DNA from: CAZJYI01 sp964550025
Lineage (GTDB): Bacteria > Verrucomicrobiota > Kiritimatiellia > UBA8416 > CAYOBW01
Direction of reading: 5' to 3'
Length of the DNA: 64,000 nucleotides
Assembly (NCBI GenBank): GCA_964550025.1
Contig: CAZJYI010000047.1
Coordinates: 9,914 to 73,913, forward strand
The notes below the pieces were generated by a model. That model was not told where the DNA came from. It searched no databases and was given only the letters and a program-made list of their open reading frames with translations. Position numbers and translations under genes: made by a program. Positions within the stretch are counted from its first letter, which is position 1. Every line of letters begins with the position of its first letter. Below are positions 27,014 to 34,576 of the stretch, one piece after another.

Positions 27014-27057
27014 TCTCGAATGCTCTCCGTTACCGTTTGCCGTTCAGTGCACACATC

Positions 27058-27275
27058 CGTAGCGCCGGCTTTCAGCCGGTGAACAGTTGCGCGGGTGTCC
27101 CGCCCGCGCATTCCCCGTAGCGCGGAAATCCGTTCCGCGCATGCGCATGGAAACGAGGATGTCGCAAGAGAGGCAAGCCCGGAGGTCCTTCCCTCTCTCT
27201 CCACATCCGCTATCCCATGCTCCTGCGCGGAACGGACTTCCGCGCTACTATCACCGGCCGAAAGCCGGCGCTACG
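27058..27275. repeat. MITE-like inverted repeat filling the gap between two giant genes
   Basis: The arms 27058-27150 and 27215-27275 both begin or end with CGTAGCGCCGGCTTTC.GCCGG and carry GTAGCGCGGAA.TCCGTTCCGCGC. The left arm has about 33 extra bases (27084-27116). The centre (27151-27214) is unpaired. It resembles a small non-autonomous mobile element, but no target-site duplication is obvious, and it shares its right arm with the element at 13991. Confidence 0.8.
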
Positions 27276-27276
27276 C

Positions 27277-30200
27277 CTAACCTCCCTCCCGCACCTCAAT
27301 CGACGCGCCGGCGGGAACGGTGATGGTTGTCTTCACTTGTCTGTACCCGCGAACCGCGGCGGCCGTCGCAAACTCTGACGTGATTTCCTCGTCGGTCGGG
27401 TTGTGCGCCCTGAACCATGCGATGTCCTTGTCCCACATCACCAGGGACACCGTCAGGTCCGGATGGCAGAGCGCGGCGTTGCCGGCGTAGAAGTCCACTG
27501 TCTTGTCCGCGTCGAAGCTGACGTAGGCCTTGCCTTCGAGGGCGGAGAAGTAGTCGAGATACTCGCAGTCGCTTCGCCACAGGATCTTCTCGCCGTCGTT
27601 GTCGAGACCGGTGATCGCGAAGGGCACGGCCATCAGCATCGGCTGGCCGGACGCGTTGACGTTCTGCCCGGCCACCCCGCCGTTCTCGGCGGTGAGATGG
27701 GCGAAGTAGGCGGTCTTTTCGAGTTCCCCCTGTTTGAGCTTGAGCTCGTACGGGAGCTTGCCGCGGAAGCCCATCTCATTGAGGGCCTGCACGGCCTTGT
27801 CATCGATCAGTTCGCCTTTGCCGTTGAGGCCGCGGCAGTTCTTCCAGTGGAAGAGCTTGTTGCGCAGGATGAGGTAGCGCGCGGCCCAGGTAGTGCCCCT
27901 CGGGTAGGTTTCCGGCTTCGTGACATAGCCAATGTTGCGCCCGTGGAGAAAGAGGCCGTCGCTGAGGGGGACGATGCCGCCGGCATAGGACCCCGCCGGC
28001 AGAGGCAGAAAGGCGTTCCTCTCGTTGCCCGTTTCGCGCTTGCCGGTTTTGGGGTCGACGACTTCGGCCAGTTGGTCCGGCTTCCGTCCGGGAAGGATCA
28101 GCATGCTGTTCTGCCCCACCGCGCCGCCCATCACCGGGTTGAGCCGTCTGCTCCGCGACCGCGGGCCCGGCTTCGCGACTTCCGCCGGCGTATCGAGCGC
28201 TGCCCTGGCTTCCACCATGAGAACGGCGAAGTCCTTGTTCTTGAGCGGAGTGAAGTAGGTGTAGCGCACGCCGCCGCGTATCGTCTCCCTGGGGCGCACG
28301 GGGAGCATGCCTTTGGCGTCGCCCGCCACCATCTGCATGTCGCCGCCCGTGAAGATATTGCCCAGGTCCGCGTCCTGAACCATCAGGTGCTTGCCGAAGA
28401 GCGGGAAGTCCAGGATGACCGGGATTTCGCGCTCCGAGTTGTTGGCCAGTTCCAGGTTGAAGAGCGGCAGGCCGTTGGATCGCCAGCCGGTATAGACGAT
28501 GAGGGAGCCCAGCCAGTTCTGCCGGTCGCCGCAACGGGCGCGCCAGGTGCGGGTGACGGTGCGAAGGGCCGGCGAGAGCGCTCGGCGACCATGGGCATCG
28601 GTGGCCAGAAGCAGGTACTCATGCTGCTTGTTGTGGGAAGCATCGACCGTGGCCCTGAACTCCGGCTTGTCGTTCTTCCAGTTGCGGACGAGGTCGAACC
28701 CGTCGTAGAGCTTGACGCGGGTGATGTTGGCCGGATTCTCGCCGACCGAGCGTACGCTCACACCGAAGCGAAGATGGAGGCGGTTGTGCTCGTTCTTGCC
28801 GATGTCCTTGTTGACCATGGACCAGCCGTCGATGACGGGGCCCTCCGAGATGTAGTAGCGCACCGGCGCATCGAAAGCGTGGGCGAAAGCGAAGCGGAAG
28901 TAGTTAACGGCCTTGCCGAGGGTCGGTCCCGGCAGGACCTGCTGGAAGCCCTTTGTCGCATGACGCACGTCCGCCGGGTCGGTCACCTCGTGCACGGCGA
29001 TGGGGGCGGGACTCGAGTCGGACGCGGCACTCCACTGGTATGCGAACATGCCGTTGTCCACCAGGCGGCCCTTTGTGTCGTAGGTGGCCACGGCAATGCC
29101 CGTGTAGTGCTTGAAGGTCTTTTCGTGGAGCGCGCCGGTTTGTGGGCGGGCCACCACGCTGACGTGGGCAAACCAGCCCAGCGACAGGTTGCGCACGGCC
29201 TGGAGGCGTTTGCCGTCGGGCGTGAGCCATTCGGGCGAGGGATAGCGATCACTGCAGAGGACCAGGTAGCGCTGGCCTTCGTAGCTCTCGATGTCCAGTC
29301 CCGGCAGGCAGACGAATGTCTCGTCGGAGTTGTGCTCGCAGTCCCTGAGGAGCAGCGCCCAGAGTTTTGGGGTCATATCCTCGAAGGTCTCTGTGAAGAT
29401 GATGCCGTCGTAGCCGGCCGCGACCGCGGCCGCCTTGTATTCGGCCACCGACCCGTTCCCGCTGGAGTAGAGGGTGCGCGGGCCGATCAGCAGCTTCCAG
29501 TGCGTGAGCTCGCCGGCATAGTTGGGATCGGGCAGCTCGTCGTAGCGCTTGGGCCAACCCGCGGACGGAATCACGCGGTGTTGCCAGGTTGGCGGCAACC
29601 CCTGGGTCTTCCAGTCGATTACCGCGGGGGAGGAGGGGAGTGGTGTGGGTTCCGGTTTCTCCAGTCCGACCCAGGCGCCGATGCCGTGTTTGGCAGCGTT
29701 GGCGGCGAAGCAGCGATGGGTGTTGTCGAGGAGTTGGGCAAAGGCACTCGGTCGCCCGCCCTTTTCGCCTTTCATCACCTTCCAGTCGATGACGCCGGTA
29801 CCGTTCTCGCCAATATGGTTCTCCTCGTGGGAGATCATCGTGAGCGTGTAGTAGGAGTGGACCGCGCTCAGGGCGACCATCCCCTTGGCGGCCTGCCTGA
29901 CGGCGTAGAGATCCCTGTTCTCCGTGATCCGGCCGCCCACGCGGGTATTGTCGATGGCCATGTAGGTGCCGGCGCCGCGGTCCGCGCGCGCGAGGATGCT
30001 CCAGCCGCTGCCCGTCAGGACGGGTGTGCAGGAGTAGGAGTGGTCCCAGCGCATCACGTTCATGGGATAGAGCACCTTCGGGCCGACACCCTTGGAGATC
30101 GCGTGTCGCTTCTGGTCGATCGACCCCGTTCCGTAGGCGCCGGCCCCAAGCTGGTTCTTGCGCGAGCTGCCATCTTTGAGTTGCTGGATCAGGAGCCCGG

Positions 30201-30675
30201 CGTCGTAGTCCTTGAGGAACGCGTCGTAGGTCCAGCCATAGGCCTCGCCAAACTCGCTGATGGCCGGCATGACCACAATGCCGCCGCCCAGGGCAACATA
30301 CTCCTTGATGAGCTTGAGATTCGGTTCGACGAAACGGTTCTTGTAGCCGGGAACGGTATACTCCTCACCCGCATAGGGCAGGTTCGCCAGGACGACGACG
30401 CCGAACTGTTTCAGATAGTCCGCGGTCAACATGTCCTCGTGGCTGAGGACCCGCAGATTGTAGCCTGCGCTCGCGAGCTCATTCGAGTAGGCCGCGTCGA
30501 TCAACGAAACCTTGTTCGCTCGCGAACTGATCACCAGCAGGTTGATCGGCTTGCCGTCCACCCCGCCCGTTTCCGGTGACGGCAGGTCGGCGTGGAGCGT
30601 TGCGGCCGACAACAGAACGGCCAGGCACGTTGGAAAGCCTCCGGCAACCGCAAACACCCCGTCAGTCCTCGCCAT
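27277..30675 (-). CDS. Very large secreted protein of unknown family
   Basis: 1132 residues. A signal peptide (FPTCLAVLLSAATLHA) is followed by an N-terminal domain (~30-260) that resembles the GATase-1/ThuA-like fold: INLLVISSRANKVSLIDAAY, VVVLANLPYAGEEYTVPG, KEYVALGGGIVVMPA. The middle contains WPKRYDELPDPNYAGELTHW and SYEGQRYLVLCSDRYP; the last ~500 residues are beta-rich with many Asn/Trp/Tyr. No catalytic motif is assignable. It is close in size and context to the 1203-residue protein but the two do not look homologous outside the GATase-like part. Start 30675 is preferred because GAGGGGG lies eight bases upstream; the frame stays open 30 codons further without a ribosome site. Confidence 0.7.
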   Translation of the reverse strand: MARTDGVFAVAGGFPTCLAVLLSAATLHADLPSPETGGVDGKPINLLVISSRANKVSLIDAAYSNELASAGYNLRVLSHEDMLTADYLKQFGVVVLANLPYAGEEYTVPGYKNRFVEPNLKLIKEYVALGGGIVVMPAISEFGEAYGWTYDAFLKDYDAGLLIQQLKDGSSRKNQLGAGAYGTGSIDQKRHAISKGVGPKVLYPMNVMRWDHSYSCTPVLTGSGWSILARADRGAGTYMAIDNTRVGGRITENRDLYAVRQAAKGMVALSAVHSYYTLTMISHEENHIGENGTGVIDWKVMKGEKGGRPSAFAQLLDNTHRCFAANAAKHGIGAWVGLEKPEPTPLPSSPAVIDWKTQGLPPTWQHRVIPSAGWPKRYDELPDPNYAGELTHWKLLIGPRTLYSSGNGSVAEYKAAAVAAGYDGIIFTETFEDMTPKLWALLLRDCEHNSDETFVCLPGLDIESYEGQRYLVLCSDRYPSPEWLTPDGKRLQAVRNLSLGWFAHVSVVARPQTGALHEKTFKHYTGIAVATYDTKGRLVDNGMFAYQWSAASDSSPAPIAVHEVTDPADVRHATKGFQQVLPGPTLGKAVNYFRFAFAHAFDAPVRYYISEGPVIDGWSMVNKDIGKNEHNRLHLRFGVSVRSVGENPANITRVKLYDGFDLVRNWKNDKPEFRATVDASHNKQHEYLLLATDAHGRRALSPALRTVTRTWRARCGDRQNWLGSLIVYTGWRSNGLPLFNLELANNSEREIPVILDFPLFGKHLMVQDADLGNIFTGGDMQMVAGDAKGMLPVRPRETIRGGVRYTYFTPLKNKDFAVLMVEARAALDTPAEVAKPGPRSRSRRLNPVMGGAVGQNSMLILPGRKPDQLAEVVDPKTGKRETGNERNAFLPLPAGSYAGGIVPLSDGLFLHGRNIGYVTKPETYPRGTTWAARYLILRNKLFHWKNCRGLNGKGELIDDKAVQALNEMGFRGKLPYELKLKQGELEKTAYFAHLTAENGGVAGQNVNASGQPMLMAVPFAITGLDNDGEKILWRSDCEYLDYFSALEGKAYVSFDADKTVDFYAGNAALCHPDLTVSLVMWDKDIAWFRAHNPTDEEITSEFATAAAVRGYRQVKTTITVPAGASIEVREGG

Positions 30676-30766
30676 AGTGGAATCCCCCTCGCGTCGGTTT
30701 TTCCGGTCTACTCCATGCAGCTTGTCGCAATGCCGGTACCGGAGACCAGAATAATCCGACAACATG

Positions 30767-30809
30767 ACGGCCGCCGTCGCGACGATGAGATCGCCGTCGC
30801 GGCGGCCGT
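30767..30809. repeat. Perfect inverted repeat ACGGCCGCCG/CGGCGGCCGT in a divergent promoter region
   Basis: The 302-base gap 30676-30977 separates two divergent genes and must hold both promoters. The only clear structure is this pair of 10-base arms with a 23-base spacer. I see no confident -35/-10 pair. Confidence 0.5.
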
Positions 30810-30977
30810 ACCACGCGCCTCTTCCCGCACGGCCGTTCGCGCGGAATCATGCACGACCCGAAACGCAAGCTGATCCGGGGCACGGACGCCAACAGCCAGG
30901 TCTCTGTTTTCAAACTCGCCACGCCCTGAAGCATTGGGATAGAATCGTCGGCAACCCCTGTAAAGGAACGTCAAACG

Positions 30978-31976
30978 ATGAAGATGCTCATATTCACCGC
31001 TGTGATGCTGTTTTTCGGGATAGTCCATGTCATGGCCTGCGAGCCGGCGGCGGTGTGCAAAGAGACGGACGACACCATCGTGGTGACCATGCGCGGGAAG
31101 CATGTGCTGACCTATCACAAGAAGGAACACGTGCCGGAAGGGATCAGTGCCGGGTACGCGCGCAGCGGGTTCCTGCATCCGGTTACGACTCCCGCGGGCC
31201 GGGCCGTGACCGACGGGTTTCCACGGCCTCACCATGCGCATCAGCACGGTGTCTTCATGGCCTGGACCAAGTGCCGCTTCGATGGTCGCAAGATCAACTT
31301 CTGGGAACACCATCGGGGTGGGGGACGCGTGCGCCACGACAAGGTGCTGCATATCAAGAACGAAGCCGACTTCGCCGAGTTCCGCGTGCGGCTGATCCAC
31401 TCGGACCGTACCGCGCCCGGGGGCGAAACCGCCGTGCTGCACGACGTGTGGACCGTCCGTGTGCCGGTCGTCAAACCCGGCGATCCGCATGTGATCGACA
31501 TCAGGTCCGAGCAGCAATGCGCATCCGGCAGACCGCTGACCCAGGAGAAGTACCACTACGGCGGCATGGCCATTCGCGGCAGCGCGCAGTGGATCAACCT
31601 GGAATACGAGAAGGCCAAGAATAAGAAAGGCCTGAAGCCGGGTTGCACCATGCTCACGAGCGAAGGCAAAGACCAGCACAACGGCAACCATTCCCGCCCG
31701 AACTGGGTGGCCATCTTCGGGCCCGTCGACGGGCAGACCGCCGGTGCGGCGCTGCTGACACATCCGGACAACTTCCGCCATCCGCAAGCGGTCCGCCTGC
31801 ACCCCAACATGCCCTACTTCTGCTATGCCCCCATGGTTGACGGGGCCTTCGCGATCAAGCCGGGGGAAACCTACACCTCACGCTATCGCGTGGTCGCTTT
31901 CGACGGCCAATCCGATTCCAAGCGCTTGAACGAACTGCGGGATGCCTTCCAGGCCGCAGCGTCTCAACGGGAATAG
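30978..31976 (+). CDS. PmoA-like (DUF6807) secreted protein
   Basis: 332 residues with a signal peptide (MKMLIFTAVMLFFGIVHVMA). Diagnostic segments of the DUF6807 family, named PmoA in databases from a loose link to methane monooxygenase: GYARSGFLHPVTTPAGR, HHAHQHGVFMAW (~83), KINFWEH and MPYFCYAPMVDGAF. These proteins are common near sugar-degradation genes in Planctomycetota; their chemistry is unproven. The His cluster HHAHQH suggests a metal site. Start 30978 has AAAGGAA nine bases upstream. It diverges from the 1132-residue gene. Confidence 0.85.
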   Translation: MKMLIFTAVMLFFGIVHVMACEPAAVCKETDDTIVVTMRGKHVLTYHKKEHVPEGISAGYARSGFLHPVTTPAGRAVTDGFPRPHHAHQHGVFMAWTKCRFDGRKINFWEHHRGGGRVRHDKVLHIKNEADFAEFRVRLIHSDRTAPGGETAVLHDVWTVRVPVVKPGDPHVIDIRSEQQCASGRPLTQEKYHYGGMAIRGSAQWINLEYEKAKNKKGLKPGCTMLTSEGKDQHNGNHSRPNWVAIFGPVDGQTAGAALLTHPDNFRHPQAVRLHPNMPYFCYAPMVDGAFAIKPGETYTSRYRVVAFDGQSDSKRLNELRDAFQAAASQRE

Positions 31977-32055
31977 CCACGGACGGCCTCCCTGCCGCCG
32001 ATCTGCCACGCCGCTCCTGGCAGGGAACGGGGCGCAGATTTCCTGGTCGCTCTTC

Positions 32056-32463
32056 TCAGCCTACAGATCGTAGACGGCGTACTGCAAAAAGGCCCGTCAC
32101 TCGTCTCCTTTGTCGGGTTGAATACGCGCAAGACGCAGGAATCCCGATCCTGCGCAAGGTGGCGTTCTCATCGTCGCACGCCTCGTACTCGGCCATGCCG
32201 GTGTGCAGCACGGTCAGGCCGTGTCCCTCAGTCGAAAGGTCTACAGAATGCTGCGTCGGCAATGTCTGCATTTCCGGCCAGTACTCGCCGTTGGCGCCTT
32301 TGACCGGAACGCGCGGACGTTCATCGACCGTGAAGTGGCCGGAGGCACAGGCGCGCTCCGCCTTGATCCCGGCGGGAAACGCCACGCGGAGACGGTGAAT
32401 GCCCCCTCCATATCGGCAGCGCCGTAAGAGGGCCACGCTTGAGTCGAAATGAAGGCCCTCTTC
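32056..32463 (-). pseudogene. Remnant of a GH38 alpha-mannosidase C-terminal domain
   Basis: The minus-strand frame reads HRLRVAFPAGIKAERACASG, then HFTVDERP, HSVDLSTEGHGLTVLHTG and MAEYEACDDENATL, close to the C-terminal beta-sandwich of GH38 mannosidases. Around 32150 the homology moves to a neighbouring frame (LRVFNPTKETSDG), so there is a frameshift. An in-frame stop (TAG at 32464-32466) lies upstream, and the catalytic domain is absent. The rest of the 31977-32469 gap shows nothing else. Confidence 0.7.
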
Positions 32464-32469
32464 CTACGA

Positions 32470-34359
32470 CTACTTCAGAGGCTTAAGCTTGAAACGCTTG
32501 ATGCTGACACCTTTATTCGGTGCTTTGGCCGTGAACATGAGGGTGTTTCTGCCTTCCTTCAAATCGATGGTCACGGGCTTGGTATCCTCCCAGAAGCCCT
32601 TCGTGTAGGGCAGCGGAATATCGAGCAGCGTCCTGCGATTCAGCCGGAGCAGCATCGTCCGGTCCACGGTCACCGTACATACCCGCGCGGCAAACTCGTA
32701 TTTTCCCGCCGCTGGGGCGTTGACATAGTACTTGAGCAGCTCGGGACGCGCACCGCCGAGGCAGTAATGCGCCTGAATGCCATCACCCTCGATCGTTTTC
32801 ATGAAGCGGATCTTCTCCGTGCTGTTCGTCGGCTTGGCACAGGCGGCCGGGGGAATGGAGATGGTCCCGTCGTCACCGAAAACGATCGTCTTGTCCGCAT
32901 CGGAGAACGCAATGCCGGCAAGCTCGTTGGTCACGGCTTCGACGTTGGACTCGGCGAGCTCCTCGCCGGTCAGGGCAAGTTCAGCAATCCTGGCTGCTTC
33001 CACGATCGCCAGCTTCTTGTAGAACGCCAGCGCATTCCAGAAGTCTCCGCCAACGCCGTACTGCCTCTTGCTAACCTTGGATTCGTCGAGCGCGTCGCCG
33101 ACCCACTCGGCACGCAGGACCTTCATGTATTCTCCTCCGGGCGCCCTGCGTGCACGTTCCTCCAGCACGAAGTCCAGACCGCAGATGTCGCGGTGACGGT
33201 TAAAGGTCCAGTGCGCGCCGAAGACCACCGTCCAGCCGTCCGGCGTCCAGTGACAGAAGGCGGCATGGCCGGTTTGTCTGGCGTACCGGACCGGTATCCC
33301 GAACGCCGAGCATGCCAGCTTTCCGGTAAAACAGCGCGGGCCGCAGATGCCGCCTTCGAGAAAGAAGTCCTGGAACCTGGAGAGATTCAGGTCCGGTCTC
33401 ACGGGCCTGCGAACGTTGCTCGTGTAGGGCACATCGGTCTTCGTAATGCGGCAGTAGCGCCATTGGTAGTCGGAGTTCCTGATGTGGTCGGGACGGTAGT
33501 TGCGCAGCATGTCGCGCATCCAGTTCATATCCTCAACCGCGTAGTGATGCATGGCGAAGCGCCAATTGAAGTCGCTGTACGTGCCGAAAGCCTCATCCAG
33601 CTTACCCTCAAGATAGGCTTTCTCATAGTCCAGGAAGACTTCGACATTCACTTCGGCCGGAGTCACCCCCTCCCTCTTCATGCAACCGTCCGGATGTTCC
33701 ATTGAGGTCGCCAGCGCGAAGCTCTGCCAGAACCCCTCCTTCGCGCGTTCACTCGCCGCTTGGATCGCCTTGTAGATCTGCATGGCTTGGCCGTACTTGC
33801 CCTGGTAGCAGCCACCCAGTTCCATGATCTGCTCAATCAGCGCATCATCGCCCAGGAACTCGTCAATGATCGCCTCCTCGCTCGCCCCCTGCTGCGCGAA
33901 TACGGCGAGCCCCGGCGGCGTGGCGTGCGCCAGAAGCGCGCACTTCCGCAGCTTGATGTCCAGCGTGTCGCCGGCCAGGAATGAGTCGACGTCAGAAAGC
34001 AGCGGCGTCGCCGCCGTCAAGGCATTCGACTGCGCCACGGCGTAGAGCTTGTGGCCGGGTGCGTAGCGTGGGGGCGCGTTTCTCAGCCCATTCGGATTGG
34101 GCTGGGGCGGCACGTCCGCCACCGCCGCGTGAGCGTCGACAAAGGCTGCCTTCTTCGCCTCGTCCACAGCCGGGACGGCCGCCGAGATCTCCTTCTTCAG
34201 CGACGTGAGCACACCATCGTATTTGGCAAAAAGTGCCTCGCCTTGCGCCGTCAGCGGCACCTCCGGCTCCTTCCCGCGGCCCGATACGACACCGCACAGG
34301 CTCATCAGAACCGGCAGCATCAAACCAACCATGACGAGCCGTCTGCGTGTTTTCATCAT
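32470..34359 (-). CDS. Secreted protein with transglutaminase-like core and C-terminal CBM-like domain
   Basis: 629 residues with a signal peptide (VMVGLMLPVLMSLCGVVSG). Residues ~330-400 hold GGICGPRCFTGKLACSAFGI then PVRYARQTGHAAFCHW and TFNRHRDICG: Cys, His and a later Asp in the order of the transglutaminase/cysteine-protease triad. The N-terminal ~250 residues are helical, like other planctomycete transglutaminase proteins. Residues ~520-629 (AGKYEFAARVCTVTVDRTML; RNTLMFTAKAP) look like a carbohydrate-binding beta-sandwich. It ends the long minus-strand operon. AGAGGAG lies eight bases before the first ATG. Confidence 0.65.
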   Translation of the reverse strand: MMKTRRRLVMVGLMLPVLMSLCGVVSGRGKEPEVPLTAQGEALFAKYDGVLTSLKKEISAAVPAVDEAKKAAFVDAHAAVADVPPQPNPNGLRNAPPRYAPGHKLYAVAQSNALTAATPLLSDVDSFLAGDTLDIKLRKCALLAHATPPGLAVFAQQGASEEAIIDEFLGDDALIEQIMELGGCYQGKYGQAMQIYKAIQAASERAKEGFWQSFALATSMEHPDGCMKREGVTPAEVNVEVFLDYEKAYLEGKLDEAFGTYSDFNWRFAMHHYAVEDMNWMRDMLRNYRPDHIRNSDYQWRYCRITKTDVPYTSNVRRPVRPDLNLSRFQDFFLEGGICGPRCFTGKLACSAFGIPVRYARQTGHAAFCHWTPDGWTVVFGAHWTFNRHRDICGLDFVLEERARRAPGGEYMKVLRAEWVGDALDESKVSKRQYGVGGDFWNALAFYKKLAIVEAARIAELALTGEELAESNVEAVTNELAGIAFSDADKTIVFGDDGTISIPPAACAKPTNSTEKIRFMKTIEGDGIQAHYCLGGARPELLKYYVNAPAAGKYEFAARVCTVTVDRTMLLRLNRRTLLDIPLPYTKGFWEDTKPVTIDLKEGRNTLMFTAKAPNKGVSIKRFKLKPLK

Positions 34360-34396
34360 CTCCGTTACTCCTCTTCTGTCTGGCGTTCTCCAGACC

Positions 34397-34576
34397 CCAC
34401 CGGGCTTGTCCCGGTGGTGAACGTGATTCTACGCCACCCGAACGAGTTTCTACCACTCAGAGCCCGTTTGGAGCGAGAAACAGCGCTCTGCTCCCGCCGC
34501 GCTCGATGCTTGCCCGGAACGTTCCGTACGCCTTTCTCAGAACAGAGTCATGGCGCCGCCGGGACAAGCCCGGTGG
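34397..34576. repeat. Two facing CCACCGGG/CCCGGTGG hairpins (family A)
   Basis: The first is perfect: CCACCGGG (34397-34404), loop CTTGT, CCCGGTGG (34410-34417). The second, inverted relative to it and with one mismatch, is CCGCCGGG (34556-34563), loop ACAAG, CCCGGTGG (34569-34576). The second lies inside the 3' end of the next gene and encodes the C-terminal TTGLVPAAP. Confidence 0.8.

Noticed and set aside
25019..30579. Long plus-strand frames (657 and 1058 codons) opposite the two giant secreted genes
   Set aside because: Antisense shadows; no signal peptide or motifs, and the minus strand has signal peptides and strong ribosome sites.
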